This document shows positions 37,229 through 51,510 of a stretch of DNA of 64,000 nucleotides, piece by piece. The notes beneath the pieces were generated by a model. That model worked only from the letters and a program-made list of their open reading frames with translations. It had not been told where the DNA came from and made no database searches. Each line of letters starts with the position of its first letter. Positions within the stretch are counted from its first letter, which is position 1. Source of the stretch: Rhabdornis inornatus (lineage: Eukaryota > Chordata > Aves > Passeriformes > Rhabdornithidae); contig VWZS01005933.1 of NCBI GenBank assembly GCA_013397075.1, forward strand, positions 912,536 through 976,535, in the 5' to 3' direction. Made by a program: the position numbers and the translations under genes.

Positions 37229-38336
37229 CCCTGTTTTTTCATGTGTGCCACTGCTCTGCTGATGGTCCCTTGGGACTGGCTGCATACAGCACGAAACACC
37301 CCCTGTCTTTTTCCCTGAGGGTTTATCCTAAGCCTCTCAAGGGACTTAATACCAACACTCAAACATAATGAGCTTTTGAGCTTTGAAATTGTCCTTTATT
37401 TTACAAAGCACCACTGTGAGGAAGCACAGTTTACCATCAGAACTAACGAACAGAAATAAAAGAGAGATGATGTGTGGGAACAATCTCCACCTTAAAAATA
37501 AAACATTCATTAAAAAAGAAATAAAAATAGACAAACTAGATATTTGATTGTAGCAATATTCTACAAACATAGCAGTTCAGGTGATTTCAGACTAACTTGG
37601 GCTAGAAAGACAGCACAGCTCCCAGTGTAATGATTTGTCCACATTTAGAACTTTGCTAATATAAAATGGCCAAAACAAAGAAGGCATACCCAGAAGCATA
37701 CAAAATACAGATGAAAGCCTATTTTTAGTCTTGCAAGAGGATGTAATTCTAATACTTGTTTTCTATTTTCCTCTGTATTTTTAGGTCATGTTAGGTGGCA
37801 AACACTTGCCTTCCTGAAAGAAAAGATGTATAAATCATAATAATATTCTGTTTTTCATTCTTTGAGAGGTACCATATACATTGCTGAATATTTGGAGAAA
37901 TGCACAAAACATCTAATTTTATTATTAAATACTTATATTGGGAAAAATATATTTCTATTGAACTATTATAAAAGAAAACAATTATTATGATCTGTTTGTA
38001 CATGAAAATGTTCATGCCACAGATTTCTCTTTTCTTTTAAATATGTGAAGACTGTACAATCCTGAATGTATAATGCTGACTGTATTTTGGGGTGCAATTT
38101 AGCCCTTGTGCTTTTATTGCTATATTTATTGTTTAAATGATTGGTCTGTGAAACCTATTTTCTCTGTATTTAATAGGGGTTCAAATACACAGCAAATAAA
38201 AACAGAGTTTGTCACACATAATTTCCATTTATTTTCTTTGAAACATCAGGAGTATGTAGCTTGTTATGTATCACTTTTCTATTATTTATGAGAGGTTTTC
38301 ATAAAAAGCTGTTAAATAGAACTTTCTGTTACTTAC

Positions 38337-38503
38337 ACTGATATCTTCCAAATCTAAGCTGTTCAGAATGACATTGTTCCTCTTCCAGATGATGGGGGGT
38401 CTCAGGGTTCCCTGGATGGCACAACTTAAGACAGCACTCTGTCCCACTGTTGCTGCAGTGTTGCTTACTTTTTGATCTTCAGGCAGATTCAGCTGAACTA
38501 CAT
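38337..38503 (-). CDS. FSTL5: FSTL5 exon: first half of Ig-like domain 1
   Basis: Internal coding exon of 167 bases encoding the N-terminal half of the first immunoglobulin-like domain of follistatin-like 5, a secreted glycoprotein with Kazal, EF-hand and Ig domains. The minus strand shows an acceptor ending in ttttttgcag at 38504 and a donor gtaagt at 38336. The first codon is split (phase 1 intron upstream) and the exon ends on a complete codon (phase 0 downstream). The peptide includes QLNLPEDQK, the B-strand cysteine in AVLSCAIQG (about residue 28) and the core tryptophan in PPIIWKRNN (about residue 40). It ends LDLEDIS and runs directly into the DFGDDGS of the next exon. The family match is from memory. 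The paralogue FSTL4 has the same architecture, but the residues fit FSTL5 better. No stop codon or frameshift is seen. Confidence 0.93.
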
Positions 38504-40443
38504 CTGCAAAAAATGTATTGTTTGTAAGGTCAATGAGCAGGCAGTTTCATGAGCTTTATTAGTATGAACTTTTTGTATACTGGTAATTTAGGAATTTTAA
38601 CTGGAACAAAAGTAAAAAGAACTTCCAAAAACTCCAGCAAGTTCAGCATATTTCATATAAAGGTCAGCGTGATATTTCAATTAAATTGACTGACAAGTAT
38701 CAGCCTGTAAGAAGCAGCATTTAACATGAAAGTGAATTCCAGAGGTAAGACTGTAATACACATGACTGCATATCCAAAGTCAGACACTGGAAGTTATCTG
38801 ACAGTTAAGACAGGCACAGTGGACTAGTCAGAACCTTTTCTCTATATTTCCAGGCTAATTAGATATTCATCATTATTCAATGTTTAAAAAAATCTTTCAA
38901 AAATTCAGACATGTGTGATAGGAGTCCAGACCTTGAATCTTTCTCTGTTCATCCATGTACTAAATAGCTCCAATATTAACAGAAGGCCCTATGTCACTTC
39001 TATGTCCCAGAACTCATTTGGACTCTTGCATAAAAAAGGAGTGATACACCAAACTGATGAAACTGATGACACTGTATACTCTTCCCGCTTGTGTAATTGC
39101 CTTAAGTTACAGGCTGATCAGCTGAGAGTTAGATAGTCATTTATGGTGAGCCTTACTAAACATAACCTATTAAAATTCTATATTTATAAGGATTTTGTCA
39201 TTTTAGACAAAAGAACTATATAGGAACTGAAGATCATCCAAATAAAAATTTTCCCACTCAGCTGCTGAAGAATGAAAAATCTCTATGTTTTTGATCATTC
39301 CTTGTTCAAGTAAGCTACAAAAGGCATCATGTGTCTATTCTCTTTGAATTATGAAAGTACTTTCATATGAGACACATTGACTCATTCATTATAGGAAAGA
39401 AATAATTTGTAAGGAAGCTAAGATCTCCTATAGGTTCATTTCAGTCTCATAAAAGCAATACTTTGTAATTAACACTTCCCCCTGCCCTCTTTCCACTACC
39501 CCCAATTGTAAGCACTAGAAAAGCATGAAAGTAAGCTTAACTGTTCAATAATTAAAGTAAATTCTTTAAAAACTGTGATTAAAAAAAGAATTTTATACTT
39601 AGCTCCAGAGTCCCCTGATTCTTTCCTCTTTCAGAAGGAATGCACTCTATGACTCAGAACATGAGTGATAGTGCCCACCAGACATGCCCAAATGAGACTG
39701 ACCTTTTTTAACTAGATGCATTACCTGACACAATGCCTTACACTAAGGAAAATGAAACGTACCAATTAAATTAAATTGTTTCTTCTGCTGTTTACTGTAC
39801 TTTTTACAATCTAGAGCTTTCTCTGAAGCAATTCATCTTCTGTGTTACCGGAAATGGTTCTTCAGTGACACTATCTTGCAGACTTACTGTGACATAACTG
39901 CATAGCTACTAAATGATTCAAAATTTCTGGTAGCCAATCAACAGTACACATATTTTGCTTCTTTACTGAACTCACTATGCAAAGATCTCAAAAGTGAGAT
40001 AAGTATTCTGATATTTCATTTATAAATTTATATTCAATTTAGGAAAGGCATGAAGGAGGGATCATTAAATCAGCTGGTGTTATAGGGCCATCTATGAAAA
40101 CTGCTAACCTTCACACAATAAACTGACACAGGCAATTTAAATTCTACAGGATTTAAAAGTCTTTCTCAGTTAACTTCAGTATTACTATGGATGCCTACAT
40201 AAAAAAGGCCAGTCACTGTTACATATGTTTATAATTTTTAATTAGAAGATGACGCTAGAAAAGAGAGCATCTATCAAATATAATGCTTAACACTTCCTAC
40301 ACAGGCAAAGATGATATTTTGAAATCAAAACTGAGAGGCTATCATTTTGCAGACACCAAGAGTTCAAATAGGGTTTTTCAAACTGTCTTGGTTTTAATAG
40401 TAATGATAACCTTATTATAAATAATAATTAAGGAAATTATGAT

Positions 40444-40460
40444 AACAACAACAACAACAA
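40444..40460. repeat. (CAA)n short tandem repeat
   Basis: Five to six CAA units followed by taaaaacaaagg. Confidence 0.85.
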
Positions 40461-43400
40461 TAAAAACAAAGGATGATAATACTAATTTTGCCAGAGAAAA
40501 CTCCCAAATAAGTTCTGAAAAAATTCTCAGTACTCAATGTTGATATGCCATTTGCAATTTTGTTCTCAGGACTATATTGTAACAAAAGGGCCAAATTCAG
40601 AATTTTAAAAAATGAAGAAGTAGATGTACTAGCTGGAACTAGTCAATGCACTGATGATATGTATTTTTTAAAAGTTATGAAAAAAACCCCTATTTTAATA
40701 AATGCACTAGAATCACTGCTTTCCTGTAAAATACTGAACATTTATGTAAAAACCTTCAAGCACTATACAATTATGCATATGTATATTATAATTTAATAGG
40801 AAAAAAGGCATGTAAATTACATTATAGCTTGTGTTATTTTCTTGAGAGAAAACTATTGCCCATATTTTCTCCTTAATGGTGGGAAAAAAAAAAGTTACCA
40901 CCCAACCCAAAAAGCTGTAAGCTTTGAGGGCAGCACCTGGTGCAGAATCTTTGCCAGGCAACTCCCTGAAAATTCCTATCCATTAACTGCCTGCAACCAC
41001 AGTGAAAGAGGCAAACACTGCTGGGGGTGGAAAGGTGTGGTGTGTGCTCTGTCAGGTGCACAGAGCAGCACTTCTCTCAGAGTCCAGGCACTATGACATT
41101 CCTTTGGAAATATAAAAACTAGGTCCCAGGAATTAAATGATGCATTTATCACCTCTTCTTTCCTCCTTGAAAGAAATAAATGTGGTTCTGGGAGCAAATA
41201 TTTTTTTGAGAGATACTGAAGTTGTGTCATTAAGAATTATTCCTGACTAGGGTGACTCCTAGCTTTCCTTCTGTGTTGCCTTTGTAGATCAATAATAACT
41301 GTTTGAAGTTTAGTCACGCACATTTTGTTTATTTAACTTCAAATGAAAAAGCAGAGTAAAGGTTTAGAAAAACTGGAAGCAAAATTAATTCTTTTTACTG
41401 ACATCATCCCCACGCAAAAAAAATAAGTGTGGGTGTTGGTTACAGAGCAGTAATATTATAAGTAGCCAGTAGAGACTATGTTTTATAGCTTGCTATTTTT
41501 AGAAACATGGGTCCTCTACTATGGTGTACCATATTAATGAGTTTGTTTGTAACTCCTCCAGATGTAATATCAATCTGCCATGCATCCCTGGTTCTTAATT
41601 ATAGAAGTTATTGAATACACTATTTCAGATAAAGAGGAAAAATGAAAACAAAAAACCCAAACCAAAATAACCCAAGCATTTAAATAAAAGCTAGAAGTAT
41701 AGTTAGGAAACAAAACCAGAGAACTGTGTAAAAGTATCTGGTTGAAAATTTAAAAAAAAACTATATAAAATAGGACAAAAGGAGTGAAAGCAGAATAAAT
41801 ATTAACTATTGGGAAGACATTTTAGAACTTAACACTGACCAGGGAAAAGGCACACGTACTGAAGAGGCTCAAAAAGATCAAAGATTTTAAACAAAGCAAA
41901 ACCAAAACCAACCAACCAACCCCAAACAAGTAAACCAAATCAAAACTAATCATTTAAATATGAGATATTCCTGCACTGGTTGAGACATGGTTGAAGGGGA
42001 TTGATAAATTCCCTGGCCATTCTGCAAACTCCCCTATCCTTCATCCTGCTTTCTGGTCCTGAGCCAACTTCTGGCTCCTCCCACCTTGTTTTTGTTACTG
42101 AAGTTATCATTGTATTTGATCCAGCTTGAATTTATCCTTCTTTAAAACACATGAAAAAAAACTTTACACAATATTTGGGATTAATGAAGTGGAATATATC
42201 AACTAATCTATATCTTTTCCTGAAAGACTTCAGTCAATATGTCTGCACAATGCAATTGCCATTTTCACACACATTTCATGTGGCTCCTCACAGCTGCCCT
42301 GTAAATGACAGGTCCACACAAATTTCTTCTACTCTCTTTTTAGTAGATTACTTCTCAGCCTGAAGTATAATTTCTTACTCTTAACCAAATATAAGAACTT
42401 GTACTTTTAACATTAATTTTCGTATTGCTTTTACTGTGCCAGGTTTTCAGGTTATCCAATTTCAATCTTTAAAAAAAGTTTGTTTCCCACCTGGTCTTTG
42501 GAGAGCTTCAATAACAACTCCTTCTCAAACTGGTATTTTCCCATTTCATTGAACCCATATCAGCTCCCTTTCATCCAGGTCCTCATTAATTTTATCACTA
42601 CTAACTCCCACGATTTTAGCTGACTAAACAGATTCTAATATGTAAACATCCCAAGTGCTTTACTGAAAATTATGAAAGCACTTGTTTTTCTCATTGCTTC
42701 TCTTTATCTAGAATCTATGCTATAAACCCACTACTTTTGTCTGTCCTCCAGTTAAAATTAGAAAAAATTATGAATAGTGTTTCTATTATAATTTTTCCAA
42801 GTACTTTCTAATATAAATATATTTGTGATATCTTTCAAAAATATCTTCAGACCTTACTGAAATCAAATGCAAAATGACATCACTCCAACTGAATCAAGAA
42901 ATATTGCAAATGATGATCAATCAGATTAGAATGCCAGTGCTTGAACTTTCTTAGTTCGACCAAAATGTAGTAATTAAACTGATGAAGGTGAGAAGAAAGA
43001 ATTTTCAAAGGTGACACGTTGAAAAAATATTCCAACTGCAATACACGTAAGCAAATAATGGAACCTTACTTTAAGCATTGTTGTTTTCAAGAGTCTTACA
43101 TCTTGGGTTGTCATTCTTAGTATAAGTTTTATCAATATTCATTTTAAGTCAACAGGTAAAATTATACCATTGCACTTTTAAAACAGAGTGGGGCAGTAGT
43201 GCTCTGTTAGGAAAAAAAAAGATAGTGACAGCTGTACAGTGCTTTGACCAACAATTCTTTTCTTAACCCTAAGTACATTGGGTCAATGTGCATAACATGG
43301 AAGAATTTGATGGTGTAAACTTAACACATTTAGGGAAAGAGTTGTTATACTTGGATTTGAGATTCCTGAAGAAGTTAAACAGTAAAAGCAGGGCTTTTCA

Positions 43401-46400
43401 GTTCTTTCCCTATACTTAAAAAAATCCAATCTCCAACACTTTTGATGGCCCAAATGGTCTGTAGGGAACTGCACACAATCATAAAAGTCATTTGTGGTCT
43501 AAGAATACCAAGTCAGGCTACTAGGAAGAGGAACACTGAAGTATATGAAATTTATTGAGGCTAAGTAGTTCTTTACTGTCTCTTAGCATGCGTAAAGAAA
43601 AGCCACAGTATCACTCTGAATAAAAGGTTTTAAAAGAAAAAAGTAAGAGAAGATGTTACATTTATAGTCTGTGTATCACTTTATAATTGATTTTGTTGTT
43701 AAAGGAAGGAAAGGAGGAAGTTCTTACTCAACTGTAGACTGCCTTGGTTAATTTAATACCATTAACAAATGTGCAATTTGAACCTTCTCATTTGCTTCCA
43801 TAAGTTCTGTGTATTCATTCAAGCAGCTGCAAAACTCTTCTAAGTCTAAACTAATGAACATTATGCCAAATGGTACCCACTATTTAAAATTAAGACCACA
43901 TCAAGCCTGTATTTATTTTGCTTGCCTATTTCAAATATAATTTAAAATAAAACAGCTTTTCAAACCAAGCAAAAAGCCTTTTGTCTATGAGCTACAGTAA
44001 GCTTTGTACTTAATGTATAATATTACTTGGTGGCTTGAATTAGCTGAAATGCAGCTAGGTAATGTGCCTTTTACTCTTCTGGCATTGATCTCACTTTCCT
44101 TAAAATGACATAACAAAAGCTTTTTCATCAGTGTCATTTTGCTGTTCTTTTACAGCAATTTTAAAATCAGCACACATCACCATTAGCATGAATAATTTTC
44201 TCATTATCTGCTGTATATTCTGCTTTGAACTTGTTGTAAACATATTATTCAGATATTTAGTAAATGTTTCAGTATGAAAAGTAACAGAACATGGTTCATG
44301 AGTGCTTGTTCTCTAAGATCTTATGCCAGCAAATAAGTCTTTCTGTTCCCAAAATCCATTTAAAAGCATACACACAAACATGCCAAAAAACCAAAAAAAC
44401 CAAAAGAACCCCCCAGAAAAAACCTAAAAATAAACAAACAAAAAAGCATAAATAACTTTTTCGTGACTCCCTAGTGTTTTAGCTGCAGAGCTTGGATTAA
44501 AATTCAGGCAACTGTTTTTACAAAAAGCTGAAAGCTCTTAATGTTATAATAATAACTTTATTCATCCTTTGTCTTCACTGACAAGAGACTTGAAAAACAT
44601 TTTTTGTTGAAAATATAATATTGTAATAGCTCCTGTTTTTAGGAAATCCTGTAGAAACCAATTCCATGAAAAAATTATCAGAAAATATGAAAGAAAACAC
44701 AATAATTTCTGCACTTATTTATAGTACTACTCAATGAAATTAATAGACAGGGATTGATATGTCATCCTAGAAAAAAATTATTTTATGGGAGAACCTAAAG
44801 CTTCTTTTAAAGACAAATGTGAACCTCAAGGTTTCTGTATCCTCTCACAAGAATATAGCATATTTTATTCAAATATCTAGAAACATTGAGCGTTCTGTTT
44901 TAAAAGCAGAAAAGGATAAAGTAGAATGCATCAGCTGACCTCTTGCTTCAGGGAATTTAGCATCAAATTCTCTTATTACTGAAACAGCTTTCATCTTTGA
45001 TCTTATAGGACTAAAAATTACTAGAGAAGCAAATACCTTTAAATAAAATTCTTGAGAATAGTTTGAAATAAATAAAATTACTAAATAAATTATGGAATAT
45101 TATATTCATGAGAAGTTTATAGATCTGTGTAGTTACAAAGTGCTTACCATTGAAGCAAAGTTTATGTTATTTAATGGCTCTTTGAAGAAGAAGAATGACT
45201 GTAAACTGTGACTGTAAGAAGTAGCTGAAGGACTTTTGGATTAATGGGCTGCAAGTTAATTTGTCAAGAGAGAAACAGTGAAATTATGATAAGCAGTTTT
45301 ATCAACTCTGTCCCCTCTAGCAGAGAAAAATTCAAATCAATGATTAGGAATTCTTTGGATAGCAACTAAAAGCAAACAAAACCCAAAATAATTTTGCTCC
45401 ATGATTTGTAGACATGAATACTATATGCAGCTCTATGTCCTCTGCAAGGTAGATAAAAGCTCAGAGGAAAGACAAGAGTGATCAAGGCATGGAACAGTTT
45501 AAATATATGTTAAAAAAATTTAAAAGGCTTGAATTTTTATTTTAAAAATACCAATGATGCAGAGAGCTTTGACAGAAGTCATGAAAATCATGGATGGTCA
45601 TGAATGCTGGCAAAGCATTTCCATGACAGCACAATGGCTTATTGTTTCTTTAAACACTGGAAAGCCATCAAAATAAGTGAGAGGCTAGTTTCAAATTGAA
45701 GGACAGTAGTTTGAAGTGATATATCTGAAAAAAAAATCTTTCCCAAAGGTATTATAGATTCCAGAATCTTAATAGATACACCTCTCTAAACATCAACTCA
45801 AGTTCATGGTTGAAAGAAAGCATTGGACTGGCTGGACCTGGGACCAATACAGTTGATTTTATAGTGTTAAGGCATATTTCTTAATTTTACATGGAAATCA
45901 CCCAGGAAATGGGAATTCTAAGTTTTCTTTACAGAAAATAAGCTTCTTTAACTGTCAGTTCATTTAGTAAATTAAGTGAACATAATTTAATGTATTTTAA
46001 CATTTTTAATGAAATAAGTGAATCAACTGCAGTGCAGTTGAATTATTAATCAGTGTCTTGAAAAAAATTTTGCCCCTCTGATTTTAATAATTTCTAATTG
46101 ATTTTAATACTATTTCTTCTGAATGTCTTTGCTCACACATTACACATTTTAACTTTAAAAAAAAATATTAATAATGGCAGTTGTTATTAAAATCAGCAAT
46201 TATGACTTTTTGTTAATTTCAAATTCACAATCTGATTTAGCTAAAACAAAATTTCGAAGCTCATTATACAAGTTTTAAATTAAATTCTTAATTTAATGAA
46301 TTTTACTTCATATGTCCAGTGACTCAAATTCCTCCTCAAGACCCTGTGTTTTACACAAACATGCACAAAATCCATATGTATTTGTTCTTGCTTTATATTC

Positions 46401-49400
46401 TTGTATTTGTACTACAGGAATACTGAGCATGCTTTGAAAAGTATCGCTATTACATTTGTTAAGGATATTTATTTAAGGATATTATCTGCACTGCAGATAA
46501 AGGGTTTACCCTACAGACTATGTTGTTTTGAGAACTCCGTGAAGTTGAATTCAATTGTTATGAGAATTTTTGCAGCCTAAGGGAAATCCCAGGCCAAGAA
46601 AGTCAACTCCTGATCTGTACAGCTTCAGTGTCTTCTGTTGCAAGGGAAATCAGCAATCTACTCCCATAATGCTGACAGACTGTTTTTTATAAGGTATTTA
46701 TTAGGCATAAATAAAGCAATCCAAACTTTGCATATCCTGATTGACGGACTAATTCTTTCTCCTCATGAAGAAAAACGGAATTCCAGCTTATATGCATTTA
46801 AGTCTCTTGAAGAGACAGTAAACAAAGTGGCATATAGTAAGTCTCTCTCCCTCCTGTTTCTACTATCACCTCAGTGGACTGAAACTGTTTGCCCAACCTT
46901 AATATATCCTCTCAATATGTTCTGTAACTGATTTCATGCACCATTCAGTGAATCCTAAGGGTAATTTCAAAGTTATTGTGATGGTTTAAAATTTGATTTG
47001 ATGTGTGTTAGTGGAATTGCTGATCTGAAAGTAGTCAGATATGGTATCCTAGGTGTATGTGTATATATAAACTTGCAACTTTTATAGATTCAGCATTCCA
47101 AGTTGGACAACAGTATATTCCTAGCCCATAAAGTTGCTGCAAAAGTTAATTATAAATTATGTTTAGAAAAGAATCTTTGAGTAAATGAACTAATATTTTT
47201 TCAGATCACCTATTCCCATTGTTAGACTTAGATCCCATTTTAAAGGCTACACTTAAGATTAGCAAGATATAGTTAGAACACTTGTACATAAAAATATTTC
47301 CAAAATAACATACACCACAACAGTCCAGAAAATACGACAAGTTCTCTCAAATAAAATGATACATTACTGTTTAAGAAAATATGCCAAATTACCTATTCCA
47401 ATCAGCCCATCCTGATATGTGATATCACACCTTCGGCAATGATCATTTGTATGGACACACATGAATAATGACTGTGCATCTATGGCATTTCAATGTTTTC
47501 TGATACATTTTCTTAAATACAGTTTTTCTTGCAGCAATATTTACTTTTTAAAAATCTATGAAAAATGCCCTTTTTTTTTAAAGAAGAGAGTATATGCTAA
47601 AAATTACCTCTGCAAAAATAAAGCAGAAAGAAAAATCTAGTGGATCATAGAGCAGTATTAGCATGTGTAATTCAAATGAGATATATTAGAATTTTAAAAA
47701 CCTCATGGACTTGCAACAAATTTTCTCATTTAGTGTTCAACACTTGTACTTTACACTTATATCCATTGTAAATTCAACAGAGAATGCGTGTCTGTTCAGA
47801 ATATGGAAAATAGGATGACTCTCCACAAAACCACTGATATTGTCACAAAAAAATACTGCCTGTGCTTGAGTTTTAGGTATTTTCTTTTAAAATTATAATT
47901 TTTGCTATGCTAGTGTATTTTTACTAAACCATTGCAGAATTGGACTGTGTCAGTTAAAAAAAAAAATAACAGGAGAAAGCATATCAGGTATTGATGCAAC
48001 ATGGTTGGGATGTTAAAGTTAGTCTCAGCACTCTTTTATGGCACCTCAGTGCTTAATTTTCTGAAGTTAGTATTTTTAGATGCACAAAGCTGAACTTCAA
48101 ATCTTCCAAAATGGCTGTGCTGAGTCTTTGCAGTGGTGGTGAGAAAGGTATTTAAGATGCACAAGAGAGGGGGAAAAGGCATATAAAAAAGACACTAATT
48201 GAAAAAATTTTAAAAGTTACTTAGGTTGAATGAAATTTTCCATTTCATTACTAACATGGACCTATCCTGTTTCTTCTTCAGAAGGAGCATTGTTCATTTT
48301 TGCCAAATGTAATTCACCATTTCCAAAACACCTCTCTAGATTTGCTGATAACATCACATTAACACCAACTTATGCACATCACCAAGCTTCTGAAAAGCTT
48401 CAATTTGATACTTCTGTGCCTGCTGTCGGTTTCTGTGCATTTCACCGATTCCTCTGGGACATATTTCTGTGCACTAGAAATTATCTACACCAAAAATGTG
48501 TATTTTACAATATAGTTTAACAGTTTTTCTTGTAGATTCTGGAAATGCTGACTACTATAGTGACTGATCAGATGGAAAAAAGTAAAGAAAGATATGACTA
48601 CGTTCTACAGTCACTGTAAATGTATTCATTAAACTTTAAGCCCTAAGCTGGGTGTGTCATTCATCTTGCATCATGGGCATTTATGTGATTGCACAGATAC
48701 CACTGTCTTCAAATTATGATTATATTTAGTTAGTAAGGGAGAAAATGTTCAAGAAAAGGTCTTTGTTTTCCTTATTTTCTTACTTATGTTACTTTAGTTA
48801 AATATCAGCATGGTCTAGTTTGTTTCAAAATAAAAGCAAATTCATACCATTGCATTTATTTGTTCGAGTTTTGGGTTATTTATAAATTTTATTAGCTTCT
48901 TTTTCAGTTTTGGAATGATGCAGACAGAAACACGTACTACAAAGAGATCATTCTGCTGAAGAGAACACTGAATGTTCGTTCCTCTGATGTATCAGAATCT
49001 GTAATGAGCGGCAACAAAAAACTTCATGGAATAGTGAGGAAGAAATGCAATGAAGCCAGATCAAGCTACAGTTTTCCAAAATTGGGATGTACTTGGAGCT
49101 GCGAGCAGCCTAAGCAAGGCTTAGTAGCCCAACTAAAGTGGAATTCATCAAGCTGGATAAAACTCTTAAAGCCATAATACTTTTCCCCATAAAAATGCTT
49201 AAAAAATACTTTTCATTTCATGTCATCTGTTCCATTCTAAAGACAAAAAGATTATTTTTCAACAATAGCTTAAAAAAAATCTCTCTTCAGGTAAAAAAAG
49301 AAAGAACATATGAAAATGACACTTCGTAGAAAGAAAACCAGGAGGCTGACAGCCAATGACCTCGGTGTTTATCTGCAAATCAATAATCACACCTATTTTT

Positions 49401-51499
49401 ATATGTACAGAACCTCACATGAGATTGTTATATTTAAAATCAGTATTTTGGGAGCTTCTCTGATTTACTTCTATTTAAAAAACTGTTAATAAATCTTTGC
49501 TTTTTCTTCTAGCTTCTTGTCCAGTTACACAGAATCTCAGATGCATTTAGAATAGTCTGTGCTTTTTACTTTCCTTCTCCCCATCCCTTCATTTCATCTC
49601 TTCTTATTCTCATCTTTTATTTCTCCCCAGTCCTAATTCCCCTTTTGTTTCTCTACCTTACTATTTACATCCACTGATCCTGTTAGTTCTTCTTGTCCCT
49701 GCTTAAACACATTGAGATATACTATTTATGCAATAGCTCTAGATACTGAAGCAAGGATCTTTTATCACATCTGGAACTGACCTGGCTTCATCACGGGGTG
49801 AGGGAGGGGAGGAGGGTTCATGGCTATGCCTACCTTGTGGCTTGGCAGCACAACTTAGTGTGCTAGCCCATTAGAGTTTGCAGGTATGCACCTTTACCAC
49901 TTCCTGCCTGAATTCTGGGAAAGATGCACCTGTTCCCAAATGCACATCTCCTCCTGTATGGCAAGGTGGGAGCTGTAACATTTTAGTAGTGTATGTTTGT
50001 CTGGACAACAGGGAGATCATGACAGTGAGCACTATACTTCTCACCCAACAACTTATCTCAGATATTTTGTTCAGATTTAAATATTAATCTAAGCAGTAAT
50101 ACACCCTTTAGAAGACACTACCAGAGTATGACTTCCTGTCAGAATAGGAGGAGTGTATACAACTAAATACAGATATATTAACCAGATTCTTCTATTGCTA
50201 CTCACTTTTCAATTTGTTCCAGGATAAGAAAAAAATTTTTTTCAAAACACTGATCACAAGTATAAATTTTAGCCAATAAAAAACGACACTAGAAACTATT
50301 CAGACTTTTCCATAGCTGTATAAAATACGTAACAATATTTGCAATTGTGTCTCTCCATGTATATCCTGTAGAAATCCTCTGCTATGGACCCAGTCATCAT
50401 GTGTCACCATGACTTTTAAACCTCTACAAAACAAATTCTAGAAACTGCCTCTTTTCAAGTTTTCCTGTATAGCTTTTTGACAAGACGTGGAACAGCATTC
50501 AGCTGTCTACAGTGGCAATTCCTGTCGTCTCTGGAACACTTCCTTAGCTCAAGTAAGAGCTTTCCCACCATCCCATCCAAGACTGTACAGTTTCACAGTT
50601 TATCTTTTCAGTCATTCACAGAACATGCCAATGCATATTGCAGATGTAGATTTAAACTTTAGAATAAAGTTTTCACAAAGTTTTAGAAAATCAGAAAGAC
50701 TTTAGAAAGTCTCACTTCCCCCAACTCCAGATCACTCTTTTCTTGACAATCCCTCAGAATCTGGACTTATGGTGCTGAGCCATCTCATCAGGCTTCAGAT
50801 ATGGGAAGATACATCTTCTAAAATATGAAAAATTCCTACGGAATGTCTAATGATTAAGTTCTTGATATGGAAAACTGTTTCTTCTTGAAAACATTTTTCA
50901 CAAAGAAGGATTGAAGACAAATGACAGAAGGAAAAGGGGTGTGTTGGAATGGGATACACACACAAGGCTGGGACACAAACACAATGAGACACATAACATA
51001 TAGATTAAAGTTTGCAGACTGAGCTCCAAATGTAGTCTGAATTTAGAACATCAAGCAGAATCCATAGCTCTAGAAGCAGAGTCCATGATCTACTGCAGTA
51101 ACACAACTTTATAATAAAGCCACCCTAATCAGATAAAAAAATCCACACGATCATAACAAAAGTATCCTGTAACTGATAGTGGTCAACCACAAATGCACAA
51201 GGAAGAAAACACCAGGCATATAGTGATAATAATGCTTTAGCACACATGAGTTCAAAATTGCCAGGCCAGAGGCAGTTTATGGTGGTGACACTAGCATAAT
51301 GAGTCAGGAGAGGAAGAAAAGGAATATAGACTGGCATTAGCTGGACTGTTAGCTGAACAATCAACAATTCCACTGCTTTAATCTAAAGAACACCGTAATT
51401 TGGAATGGAGGGAGTATTTTTCAATGAAGAAGAAAGAAAATAAAGTTTTTTCATCACGTTTTTGCACTAAGGTGATGCTAAATATGAAAACCAAGACAA

Positions 51500-51510
51500 C
51501 CCCCCCCCCC
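51500..51510. repeat. C homopolymer run, 11 bases
   Basis: A run of 11 C followed by AAAA. Homopolymers like this are prone to length errors in assembly. Confidence 0.9.

Larger units (their letters stand above)
17431..38336 (-). other. FSTL5: FSTL5 intron splitting Ig domain 1
   Basis: A 20,906-base intron between the two halves of Ig domain 1. It is the most transposon-rich part of the window: an old CR1 at 17990-18560, LTR-type sequences near 21390, 25112, 31467, 32868 and 35345, a retroviral env remnant and a CR1 with a microsatellite at 36655-37100. Between these, for example 18570-21380, 22400-25100, 25760-30900 and 33300-35300, I see only AT-rich sequence and small repeats. No other exon or gene on either strand is supported. 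Confidence 0.85.
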
